From positions 1 through 64,000 of the forward strand of contig CABMPD010000001.1 in the NCBI GenBank assembly GCA_902388455.1: a stretch of DNA of 64,000 nucleotides. The letters are read 5' to 3'. A program made the position numbers and the translations under genes. The notes below the pieces were generated by a model. That model made no database searches. It had not been told where the DNA came from and was given only the letters and a program-made list of their open reading frames with translations. Below are positions 24,803 to 32,304 of the stretch, in pieces (position 1 is the first letter of the stretch; each line of letters begins with the position of its first letter). This DNA is from an uncultured Alistipes sp. Lineage in GTDB: Bacteria > Bacteroidota > Bacteroidia > Bacteroidales > UBA932.

Positions 24803-26101
24803 ATGAAATTATCCGGAACATACCATCTTTCCACCACAGCCGCGGCCGTCCTCATCCTGACCGCCCTTACCCTCATCCCCGCCACCGGCACCGCCCAGAC
24901 CGTCCTCACCGGCATAGACGTCCTCGAGGCCAACGGCTTCGAGCAGCTGCAGGGCAAGCGCATCGGGCTGGTGACCAATCCCACGGGCGTGGACCGCTAC
25001 CTCAACTCCACCATCGACGTCCTGCACAGCGCCCCGGGAGTGGAGCTGGTCGCCCTCTTCGGCCCTGAGCACGGGGTCCGTGGCAATGCCCATGCCGGCG
25101 AGCACGTCGAGGGACAGGCCGTCGACCCCCACACCGGCGTTCCCATTTTCTCCCTCTACGGCAAGACCCGCCTCCCCTCCGCGGAGCAGTTCGAGGGCCT
25201 CGACGCCATCGTCTACGACATACAGGACATCGGCTGCCGCTCCTACACCTACATCAGCACCATGGGCAATGTGATGAAGGTGGCGGCAATGGAAGGGGTG
25301 GAAATGATCATCCTCGACCGTCCGAACCCGCTCGGAGGCCTGAAGGTCGAGGGACCGGGAGTGGAGGACTCGCTCATTTCATTTGTAGGACAATACAATA
25401 TCCCCTACGTCTACGGCCTCACCCCCGGAGAGCTGGCGACCCTGCTCAACGAGGAGGGAATGCTCAGGGTGGAGGGCTCCGACGGCCGGGATTCTACGGT
25501 AAAATGCCGGCTCACGGTCGTGAAGATGGAAGGATGGAAGCGCGGCATGAACTTCGACGCGACGGGGCTGCTCTGGGTGCCCTCCTCCCCCCACATTCCC
25601 ACGGTGGAAGCGGCATACCTCTACCCGGCGACCGGTATTCTCGGAGAGCTCGGGGTCCTCTCGATCGGAGTGGGCTACACCCTGCCCTTCGGCATGATCG
25701 CCTGTCCGGGGATGGACGCGGACCTGCTGGCCTCGCGGATGAACGCCCTCTATCTGCCGGGGGTGCTGTTCCGGCCCGTCTACGCCACTCCGTTCTACGG
25801 CTCGCTCAAGGGAAAGGAGATCGGAGGGGTGCAGATCTACATCACGGACTTCGGGGCGGCACGGCTCTCGGAGATTCAGTTCTACGCGATGCAGGTCATT
25901 GCGGACATTCAGCCTGACTTCGACCCGTTCGGGTCGGCAGGCGCCTCACGGCTGGAAATGTTCGACAAGGTGACCGGCTCCGAAGAGGTGAGGAAGGCCT
26001 TCGGAGAGCGGTACAGATACGAGGATATCTACAATATCTGGAACGATTTTGCAGAAAAATTCCGTAAAGTCTCGGAAAAATATTATCTTTACGCACTATG
26101 A
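24803..26101 (+). CDS. namZ: NamZ-type exo-beta-N-acetylmuramidase (DUF1343, GH171)
   Basis: Exported protein of the DUF1343 family, now known as exo-beta-N-acetylmuramidase NamZ (GH171), which releases terminal MurNAc from peptidoglycan fragments. The start is placed at the ATG at 24803 rather than an in-frame TTG nine bases earlier. Residues about 1-29 are a signal peptide (cleavage near GTAQ). Family motifs: GKRIGLVTNPTGVD, LFGPEHGVRG with the conserved Glu, HAGEHV, DIQDIGCRSYTYISTMGNVM and ILDRPNPLGG. Length of 433 residues is usual. Product MurNAc would need a permease; the AmpG-like protein upstream is a candidate. The stop overlaps the next ATG as ATGA. Confidence 0.88.
   Translation: MKLSGTYHLSTTAAAVLILTALTLIPATGTAQTVLTGIDVLEANGFEQLQGKRIGLVTNPTGVDRYLNSTIDVLHSAPGVELVALFGPEHGVRGNAHAGEHVEGQAVDPHTGVPIFSLYGKTRLPSAEQFEGLDAIVYDIQDIGCRSYTYISTMGNVMKVAAMEGVEMIILDRPNPLGGLKVEGPGVEDSLISFVGQYNIPYVYGLTPGELATLLNEEGMLRVEGSDGRDSTVKCRLTVVKMEGWKRGMNFDATGLLWVPSSPHIPTVEAAYLYPATGILGELGVLSIGVGYTLPFGMIACPGMDADLLASRMNALYLPGVLFRPVYATPFYGSLKGKEIGGVQIYITDFGAARLSEIQFYAMQVIADIQPDFDPFGSAGASRLEMFDKVTGSEEVRKAFGERYRYEDIYNIWNDFAEKFRKVSEKYYLYAL
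26084..26091 (+). promoter_or_regulatory. -7 box TATCTTTA before the 26.1-kb lipoprotein gene
   Basis: One mismatch to TAnnTTTG, located inside the last codons of namZ and ending 6 nt before the ATG at 26098. It could drive the lipoprotein gene alone as a leaderless transcript. Confidence 0.4.
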
Positions 26102-27207
26102 AAAATCATCTGCCCCTATACCTGATACTTCTGCTGTCCATGACCGCCCTCGCCTCGTGCAACATCGACGGTGAGAGTTATGACTATTACACAGAGGCTT
26201 TCGAGATATACGGCGAATATAACGGAGCCATAGGCGTACAGGGAGAGCACAACTATTACATCTACCTGACCAACTCCCCCGAAGGGAATGAATATCCCGG
26301 ACCAGGCACCGCATACTACTTCTTCGACATTTTCTCCACACCCGGAGTACCCGACAGGGACGGAGAGATTCCCCTTCCCTCCGGGACATACACACTGGGA
26401 GCCCGCGGAGCCACGGCGATAGGCACATTCACTCAGGACTACTCCTACTACATCGGAAGCGACCGCTATGGAGACCCCATCGAGATGAGATTCAGCAACG
26501 GTATCCTCAGAATCGACGGTGATGACTTCGGTTACTACGAGATAGAGGCCGAGCTCACCGACATGGCCGGCATGACGCATTATGTCCACTATGTAGGACG
26601 TGTCGATATCATAGACCGCTCGCAGGGCGTCGTCGGCGGATACCAGCAGCTGGCCCAGGACCTCAACATCCAGGCTCATGCAGCCAACGCCACTCTGTAC
26701 GATGACATGGAGGGCCTCCCCGGCGGCATTTCCAACGTAATACTGTCCTTTACCGACATGGCCCTGGACGCCGAAGGCTATGCCATACCTCCCGGCAGCA
26801 TCCTCAACATCGACTGCTACATGAAGCTCACAGATGAAGGCCGCATCCCGGCAGGCACGTACGACATCTCCCCCGAGTGGGGACAGCAGGATTTCACCCT
26901 CAGCCCCGGCGAAGTCATCAACGACATGATTGTAGGCACTGTCGTCGAGAACTATGACAGCGACGAGAACGCCTTCATGGGCTTCATCACCGAAGGCAGC
27001 CTGTATATCATGAACTCCACCGGTATGGAGTACAACATCATGTACGTATTCCACACCGACCGCGGCTACGAAATCACCGGCAACTACAACGGTCCGCTGG
27101 ACCTGAACCGGGCCTCAATGACCGCAGTCCGGGCAGACAGCCACGGCCTCCACCGCCCCGTACCGTCCCCCCTGGCCCGCCCGCACTACAAGGTCAGAAG
27201 CCGCTGA
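26098..27207 (+). CDS. Lipoprotein of unknown function with two related halves
   Basis: A 369-residue lipoprotein; lipobox ends at C21 (ALASC). The mature protein is acidic, rich in Tyr and Gly, and mostly beta. Two halves look related: a block with PLPSGTYTLGA (about 95-105) and a block with GRIPAGTYDISPEWG (about 256-270), each preceded by strands ending in IYL/LSFTD and each followed by a Gly/Asp loop. I do not recognise a family beyond similarity to small Bacteroidales surface lipoproteins. It overlaps namZ by four bases, but also has its own promoter-like box. Confidence 0.65.
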   Translation: MKNHLPLYLILLLSMTALASCNIDGESYDYYTEAFEIYGEYNGAIGVQGEHNYYIYLTNSPEGNEYPGPGTAYYFFDIFSTPGVPDRDGEIPLPSGTYTLGARGATAIGTFTQDYSYYIGSDRYGDPIEMRFSNGILRIDGDDFGYYEIEAELTDMAGMTHYVHYVGRVDIIDRSQGVVGGYQQLAQDLNIQAHAANATLYDDMEGLPGGISNVILSFTDMALDAEGYAIPPGSILNIDCYMKLTDEGRIPAGTYDISPEWGQQDFTLSPGEVINDMIVGTVVENYDSDENAFMGFITEGSLYIMNSTGMEYNIMYVFHTDRGYEITGNYNGPLDLNRASMTAVRADSHGLHRPVPSPLARPHYKVRSR

Positions 27208-27271
27208 ACCCTTCATCCTTCCGACGCAAAATCATGGTTTTCCGTGATATGAAAAGTCTCAAATAATTCCG

Positions 27272-27278
27272 TACTTTG
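27272..27278 (+). promoter_or_regulatory. Possible -7 box TACTTTG before the BACON lipoprotein gene
   Basis: TACTTTG is one base shorter between TA and TTTG than the consensus. It ends 23 nt before the ATG at 27302. A short dyad TTTGC/GCAAA overlaps it. Confidence 0.3.
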
Positions 27279-27301
27279 CATTTTAAGCAAAATACGATAT
27301 T

Positions 27302-28495
27302 ATGCACACTATTTCTAGATTTTCCCGTATCGCCGGCCTCACCCTGGCCAGCGTCTTCACGGCCGCACTCCTCCTCAGCTGCGAGGAGAAAGAGCCCGTT
27401 CCCGTCACCATCGACTCACAGCCTTCGCTGATCGCAGCCGAAGGAGGCAGCACCTCATTTACCATCACCGCTCCCGGCACCTGGACTGCCGCCGTGCAGC
27501 CCGCCTCCGACGGCACCGCCGCCACATGGCTCACCATTGACCCCGCCTCCGGTGAGGCCGGAGAGCACACCGTCACCCTAACAGCTGAGGCCAACACCGC
27601 TGAGGAAGAGCGCACCGCCACCGTCATTGTCACCAGCGGCAGCTCCTCCGCCACCGTCTCCGTCTCTCAGGCCGGAGCCACCGCACAGGATGAGCCCGAA
27701 GAGCCAGAAACCACCTCTCTCGTAAAATCGGTAAATATACACATGTCGGAATATGCCTCCTCGTACTACTACGAGTTCGAATATGACGACCAGAACCGCG
27801 TGTCAAAAATTCTCATGGCCAATATTGACGATGAACATGGACAGTACGACGAAGGAACCTACAACATCGACATATCCTATCAAGATGCCTCAGCGAGCCT
27901 CATCTACCACTTCTCAGACGGAGAGCAACGCGTGATTACAGTTGAGACAGACGGCAACGGACGGGTCGTCAGAACTGAGAATGCATCATACGAAGGGACC
28001 TACACCATGACATACGATGACGCCTCCGGAAGAATAGCTGAAGTCAGAAATGAATACACATACAGCGACGGAAGCACCGAGACAATCGATTACGCATTTT
28101 CCTGGTCAAATGACAACATAGACAGATTGACTCAGACTTACTTAGAAGATGGCGAATCATATGGGTATGTCTTCTACTACACGGACCTGCCTGCAGCACC
28201 GGACGTCAGCATAGACCTCAACTGGCTGCTTAAGTTGGGACATGCAGGCTTTATGGACCTCAGCCCTCACTGGCTCGGTGTACTGGGCATGCTCGGTGAA
28301 CGCGATGCTTTCTACGCCCTGCCTCTCTACGATTACAGCTACGGATACGACGACGATCCATACGATTACGGCTCCGCCGAATACGAATACACCACATCGG
28401 ATGAAGGAAGACTGACCGGTATGACAGCAGTCATTCCTGTCAATGATTCAAGTATCGGTTCAGCAACATATAAAGTAACCGTCACCTACTACTAG
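27302..28495 (+). CDS. BACON-domain lipoprotein with YD-repeat-like C-terminus
   Basis: A 397-residue lipoprotein; lipobox ends at C27 (LLLSC), followed by EEKE, which suggests surface export. A BACON domain covers about 38-125 (PGTWTAAVQ, WLTIDPASGEAGEHTVTLTA, ATVIVTSGSS). After a Glu/Pro linker (about 128-140) come repeating strand pairs of the type YEFEYDDQNRVSKI, TYDDASGRIAEVRNEY and YEYTTSDEGRLTGM, the pattern of DUF4595/YD-like repeats in Bacteroidales surface proteins. Ligand unknown; BACON domains often bind or position surface glycan proteins. The gene ends in a good intrinsic terminator. Confidence 0.75.
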   Translation: MHTISRFSRIAGLTLASVFTAALLLSCEEKEPVPVTIDSQPSLIAAEGGSTSFTITAPGTWTAAVQPASDGTAATWLTIDPASGEAGEHTVTLTAEANTAEEERTATVIVTSGSSSATVSVSQAGATAQDEPEEPETTSLVKSVNIHMSEYASSYYYEFEYDDQNRVSKILMANIDDEHGQYDEGTYNIDISYQDASASLIYHFSDGEQRVITVETDGNGRVVRTENASYEGTYTMTYDDASGRIAEVRNEYTYSDGSTETIDYAFSWSNDNIDRLTQTYLEDGESYGYVFYYTDLPAAPDVSIDLNWLLKLGHAGFMDLSPHWLGVLGMLGERDAFYALPLYDYSYGYDDDPYDYGSAEYEYTTSDEGRLTGMTAVIPVNDSSIGSATYKVTVTYY

Positions 28496-28524
28496 CAGCC
28501 CGACCTGACCCGACCGCACAACAG

Positions 28525-28572
28525 AAGGTGTATGCCCCGGCCACCGCAGCCGCGCATACGCCTTTTATTTTT
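28525..28572 (+). terminator. Intrinsic terminator of the BACON lipoprotein gene
   Basis: Stem AAGGTGTATGC (28525-28535) with GCATACGCCTT (28554-28564), 11 pairs including one G-U, followed by TTATTTTT. It lies 30 nt after the stop codon. Confidence 0.75.
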
Positions 28573-28576
28573 CCCT

Positions 28577-28601
28577 TTGACTCCTTCGGAAGGAGACAAA
28601 A
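28577..28601. repeat. CCTTC-N-GAAGG palindrome in a convergent region
   Basis: TTTGACTCCTTC, G, GAAGGAGACAAA: 12-base arms with one mismatch, sitting exactly between two opposing intrinsic terminators. Confidence 0.65.
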
Positions 28602-28651
28602 GAAAACGGGAGAGAGAGCCGTCCCTTGCAGGTTTACGGTTCTCTTTCCCG
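28597..28651 (-). terminator. Intrinsic terminator at the end of the sus operon
   Basis: Minus-strand stem of CGGGAAAGAGAACCGT (from 28651 to 28636) with ACGGCTCTCTCTCCCG (28622 to 28607), 14 of 16 positions paired, followed by a T-rich run (TTTTCTTTTG). It lies 22 bases after the stop of the SusA-like gene. Confidence 0.7.
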
Positions 28652-28673
28652 TTGTCAGTGAAGCAGTCCGGGG

Positions 28674-30623
28674 TTAGAACTGGAGGACGAGGGAGGTCAT
28701 GCCGGGCACGGCCAGGGGCCCGGTGCTGCGGGAGACGGTCGCTCCGGTGAGGATGTCGGTGGCGGTGAAGCTGTCGGTGCCGAGGGCGGCGGCTGCAGCG
28801 TCGAATATCTCGGCGTAGTGGGCCCAGTCGAGGGAGACGGACTCGGTGCCGTTGTTGATCACTACCATCACGAAGTCCTTGAAGTCAGGGGTGTAGCGGA
28901 AGTACACGTAGGCGTTCACCAGGTCGCCGAAAGGCATGAAGTGCATCAATTTGCCCTTGGTCACGGCCTCGGAAGTCTTCCTCCACTGCATCAGGGTGCG
29001 GGTGTGGTCGAACATCTCGTTCTGCAGGTCGGTTCTGCCGGCGGAAGTGAAGGCATTGACCTTGTCGCCGGGCCAGCCGCCGGGGAAGTCGGTCCTCCAC
29101 CAGGCATCGCCCTTGCCCACCATCTCCTCGGGTCCGTGCATCAGGATCTCGTCACCGTAGTACCACTGGGGCACGCCGCGCATGGTCAGCAGCAGAGTGG
29201 TCGCATTCTTCATACGCGCCAGCACGGTCTCGTCGGAATCCTTGTAGGTACCGAAGCGGATGGCCGGGCGCTCCATGTCATGGTTGGTAATGAAGGTCAG
29301 CAGGTTGTAGGGGTTGTAGTAGGCAAAGTCGAGGGACACGGAGCCGTAGACGCGCTTGATGCCGTCGTCGTAGCCCAGGTTCTCATTCTGCACAAATGCC
29401 TCGGAGATAGCGTCGGTCAGGGCGAAGTCCATCACCATGGGCAGGTGCGAGGTATAGCCGTCGGCATTGGTCTTGAAGCCGCCGTCAGCTGTCCTGCAGC
29501 CCTCCCAGTAGGCTATCTGCTGGGTGTTGTGGAACCAGCACTCGCCCACGAGGGTAAAGTTGGGGAACTCCTTCAGGATACCGGCAGTCCAGGCCGAGAT
29601 GTCCTCCTTGCGGGTGTAGGGATAGGTGTCCACGCGGATACCGTCCAGGTCAGCGTACTCTATCCACCACACTGCCAGCTGGATGTAGTACTGGAGGCAA
29701 TAGGGATTGCTCAGATTCATGTCGGGCATCGAGGTATCGAACCAGCCGGTCACGCAGGCATCGATGTCGGTCTGGGCGGCGTGGGGATCGGAGTGTCCGG
29801 ACATGGCGTAGTTGGAGCGGGTAAATGTCGGATGCTGGTGGATCCAGTCCTGGAAAGGCAGGTCGTTGAACCACCAGTGGGCGGTGCCGCTGTGGTTGGG
29901 CACGATGTCCTGGATGAACTTGATGCCCTTCTCATGGGCGGCGGCCACTAAGGAGCGGTACAATTCGTTGGAGCCGTAGCGGGGGTCTATCTGATAGTAG
30001 TCCGCGCAGGCATAGCCGTGGTAGGAATAGGTCGGCTCGTTGTCGAGGGTGATGGGCGTAGGCCAGATGGCGGTGATGCCGAGGTCGGCCAGATAGTCCA
30101 GATGGTCCATGATACCCTGGAGGTCACCACCGTGACGTCCGCCGGGAAGCTTGCGGTTACCCTTCTCGGCGGTCAGGGGCGAGGAGTCGTTCTTCTTGTC
30201 CCCGTTGGCGAAACGGTCGGGCATCAGCAGGTACACCACGTCGGAGGAGCCGAAGCCTACCCTGTCCCGTGACCCCTCGCGACGCTCGCCTATACTGTAG
30301 GCAAATGTCTCGGTCTTCCCGTCGGGGTAGTTGATGGTAAATGTGTACTCGCCCGGAGCCAGGTTATCGGCAATCTCGAGATCCACGAACACGTAGTTCG
30401 GGCTCTCGGCATAATGCACGGCCTTCACCGTGATCCCGTCAGAGTCCACGGACACACCCGCTCCCGAAAGTCCGGGGGCGTGCAGCATCAGCGTCAGCGG
30501 GGTCTCCATCCCGGTCCACCAGCAGGGCGGCTCCACGCGCAGTCCCTCCTGGCCCACAGCTGCGGAAGCCATGGACGACAGCCCCATCGCAGCCAGAATC
30601 GTAGTCAGTAAATTTTTCTTCAT
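28674..30623 (-). CDS. susA: SusA-like GH13 neopullulanase/cyclomaltodextrinase
   Basis: Periplasmic GH13 enzyme of 649 residues that hydrolyses malto-oligosaccharides and pullulan-type glycans. Signal peptide about 1-24. An N-terminal beta-sandwich (about 28-115, starting VEPPCWWTGMETPL) is typical of the cyclomaltodextrinase group. The TIM barrel follows: VVYLLMPDRFANGDKKND, GGDLQGIMDHLDYL, and the catalytic residues in GIRVDTYPY (nucleophile Asp near 328), LVGECWF (acid Glu near 357) and ITNHDMERP (Asp near 447). C-terminal beta domain to the end. It is the last gene of the sus operon and lies 90 nt after the GH13 lipoprotein gene, across a perfect palindrome. Confidence 0.88.
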   Translation of the reverse strand: MKKNLLTTILAAMGLSSMASAAVGQEGLRVEPPCWWTGMETPLTLMLHAPGLSGAGVSVDSDGITVKAVHYAESPNYVFVDLEIADNLAPGEYTFTINYPDGKTETFAYSIGERREGSRDRVGFGSSDVVYLLMPDRFANGDKKNDSSPLTAEKGNRKLPGGRHGGDLQGIMDHLDYLADLGITAIWPTPITLDNEPTYSYHGYACADYYQIDPRYGSNELYRSLVAAAHEKGIKFIQDIVPNHSGTAHWWFNDLPFQDWIHQHPTFTRSNYAMSGHSDPHAAQTDIDACVTGWFDTSMPDMNLSNPYCLQYYIQLAVWWIEYADLDGIRVDTYPYTRKEDISAWTAGILKEFPNFTLVGECWFHNTQQIAYWEGCRTADGGFKTNADGYTSHLPMVMDFALTDAISEAFVQNENLGYDDGIKRVYGSVSLDFAYYNPYNLLTFITNHDMERPAIRFGTYKDSDETVLARMKNATTLLLTMRGVPQWYYGDEILMHGPEEMVGKGDAWWRTDFPGGWPGDKVNAFTSAGRTDLQNEMFDHTRTLMQWRKTSEAVTKGKLMHFMPFGDLVNAYVYFRYTPDFKDFVMVVINNGTESVSLDWAHYAEIFDAAAAALGTDSFTATDILTGATVSRSTGPLAVPGMTSLVLQF

Positions 30624-30660
30624 AAATTATTGCTATTTGGTTTTAAATATCGTTACACTT

Positions 30661-30687
30661 TTTCCACCTTCCGAAGGTGGAAAAACG
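30661..30687. repeat. Extended CCTTC-N-GAAGG palindrome between two sus genes
   Basis: Perfect 13-base arms TTTTTCCACCTTC and GAAGGTGGAAAAA around one base. The T-run precedes and the A-run follows the stem on both strands, so it is not a normal intrinsic terminator. Confidence 0.7.
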
Positions 30688-30712
30688 GGAACGCGGAAAA
30701 CGCAGAGCGGCA

Positions 30713-32041
30713 TCAGAACACGAACTGATATCCGTGAGCGGTCAGGGTGTAGCTCTGTCCGGCGATGCTGCCCTCGGAGACGGTCACGGTCACTTCCTCG
30801 GCGGAGAAATTGAACACTGCGGCGAATCCGTCGCTGCCGTCAGAGAGCCGGCGCTCGAAGGCAAACACCTGTTCGGGCATGTCAGACGCCAGTATCACCA
30901 TAGGAGCGCCCTCGCGGGGAGCATACATCGACGGATGGGCATCCCTCATGGCTATCAGTTCCTGGTAGAACTGAGTGAAGCCTCCGCGGTCCTCCCACAC
31001 GATGGGATCGCGCATGAAGAACTCCAGTGAGTTGTCGTTGCCCACCTCCTGACCGCTGTAGATCAGAGGCATGCCCGGCTCGGCGAAAGTCAGGGCGGCG
31101 AACTGGCGGGCAGCGTCCCCCATCCTCTCGAACTCGGTGCCGTTCCATGAGTTCTCGTCGTGATTGGAAGTGAAATTCATCTCGATGCTCTCAACGGGCA
31201 GCTTGCCCTCGTGCTCCACACGGTAGGCAGCGTACTCTGCGGCTGTGGCCTTGCCCTGGGCGAGCCTGTTCATAAACGCATGGTTGGACCAGCCGTAGTA
31301 GGCGTCGAAGGCGTCGGTCATCAGAGCGGGCTCCTCGGACTCGGCCAGCATGAACAGGTCGGGACGGATCTCCCGGAGCGCCGCCACGGCGTCATTCCAG
31401 AAGTCCACCGGCACCTCGTGGGCCACGTCGCAGCGGAAGCCGTCGACACCTACTTCGGATACCCAGTAGGTCATGGCGTCGAGCATGGCGGCACGCATAT
31501 CGGCATTGTCGTAGTTCAGCTCGGCCACATCGGTCCAGTCGAAGGGAGCCACCGGAGTACCGGTGCTGTCATCCATCACGTACCACTCGGGATGCTCGGC
31601 GATCCAGCCGTGGTCGCGGGAAGTATGATTGGCCACCCAGTCGAGTATCACCTTGAAGCCCAGCTCGTGGGCCTTATCCACCACGGACTGGAAGTCCTCG
31701 ATGTCTCCGAACTCGGGATTGATGGCCTTGTAGTCGCGGATAGAGTAGTAACTGCCCAGCTCACCCTTGCGCTCCACCTCTCCGATGGGATACACGGGCA
31801 TGAACCAGAGGATGTCCACCCCGAGTTCCTTGAGCCGGGGCAGATGCTTTTCGAAGGCCTTGAAGGTGCCCTCCTTGGTGTACTGACGGACATTGACCTC
31901 ATAGAGGACTGCGGAGGCCGTCCAGTCGGGATGGCTCACGTTACTCACAGGAGACTGCACCTCCTGTCCTGATTTGCCGGCGCATCCTGCAAGCAGAAGC
32001 AGGACTACGGCCGCAAAAACGATTGTCTTAATCATCTTCAT
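30713..32041 (-). CDS. GH13 alpha-amylase-family lipoprotein
   Basis: A 442-residue GH13 enzyme anchored as a lipoprotein (C20 in LLLAGC). It is a minimal alpha-amylase: the barrel begins at once with AVLYEVNVRQYT (about 45-56), and the catalytic residues lie in VDGFRCDVAHE (Asp near 203), LAESEE (Glu near 232) and TSNHDENSW (Asp near 294). A short C-terminal beta domain closes the protein. The ending of the signal peptide lacks a strong acidic stretch, so a periplasmic-facing anchor is more likely than surface display. A -7 box at 32065 suggests that it and the SusA-like gene can also be transcribed from an internal promoter. Confidence 0.85.
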   Translation of the reverse strand: MKMIKTIVFAAVVLLLLAGCAGKSGQEVQSPVSNVSHPDWTASAVLYEVNVRQYTKEGTFKAFEKHLPRLKELGVDILWFMPVYPIGEVERKGELGSYYSIRDYKAINPEFGDIEDFQSVVDKAHELGFKVILDWVANHTSRDHGWIAEHPEWYVMDDSTGTPVAPFDWTDVAELNYDNADMRAAMLDAMTYWVSEVGVDGFRCDVAHEVPVDFWNDAVAALREIRPDLFMLAESEEPALMTDAFDAYYGWSNHAFMNRLAQGKATAAEYAAYRVEHEGKLPVESIEMNFTSNHDENSWNGTEFERMGDAARQFAALTFAEPGMPLIYSGQEVGNDNSLEFFMRDPIVWEDRGGFTQFYQELIAMRDAHPSMYAPREGAPMVILASDMPEQVFAFERRLSDGSDGFAAVFNFSAEEVTVTVSEGSIAGQSYTLTAHGYQFVF

Positions 32042-32064
32042 AATACAATGATATTTTAGGAAAA

Positions 32065-32072
32065 CAAAATTA
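32065..32072 (-). promoter_or_regulatory. Internal sus-locus -7 box TAATTTTG
   Basis: Minus-strand TAATTTTG, exact TAnnTTTG match, ending 23 nt before the ATG at 32041. Confidence 0.45.
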
Positions 32073-32090
32073 CTTTCTTCTCACAGTCCC

Positions 32091-32150
32091 GCTGCTTCGG
32101 CTGTGCTCCACAACGGCAGTGATTTCCGCGATTCGCTGCCGCTGCGGAAG
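32091..32150. repeat. Hairpin repeat with CCACAACGGCA arms, copy A
   Basis: The core 32106-32150 differs from copy B at only three of 45 positions, and similarity extends 15 bases further upstream. Inverted arms CCACAACGGCA and TGCCGCTGCGG. Lies in the 263-base gap between the GH97 and GH13 lipoprotein genes. Confidence 0.7.
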
Positions 32151-32195
32151 TGGACGCGATGTTGGACCCGGCGTATAGGCCTTCTGGGCGGTCTT

Positions 32196-32255
32196 GATGC
32201 TTCAACTGCGCTCCACAACGGCAGCGATTTCCGCGATTCGATGCCGTTGCGGAAG
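32196..32255. repeat. Hairpin repeat with CCACAACGGCA arms, copy B
   Basis: Direct repeat of copy A at a distance of 105 bases; core 32211-32255. Arms CCACAACGGCA and TGCCGTTGCGG form a better stem than in copy A. The rest of the gap 32042-32304 shows no credible gene; an 82-codon minus-strand frame spans the two copies but only reflects the repeat. Confidence 0.7.
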
Positions 32256-32304
32256 TCAGTGCAAAGCCATGCGCAAAGCCAGTGGTATGTTCGCGGACGT
32301 TCAT

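Noticed and set aside
30661..30687. Classical rho-independent terminator after the GH13 lipoprotein gene
   Set aside because: The T-run precedes and the A-run follows the stem on both strands, which is the wrong arrangement for intrinsic termination.
32056..32304. 82-codon minus-strand frame with a repeated NRGNxCRCGAQ peptide
   Set aside because: The peptide repeat simply mirrors the two DNA hairpin repeats; no ribosome-binding site or family supports a gene.
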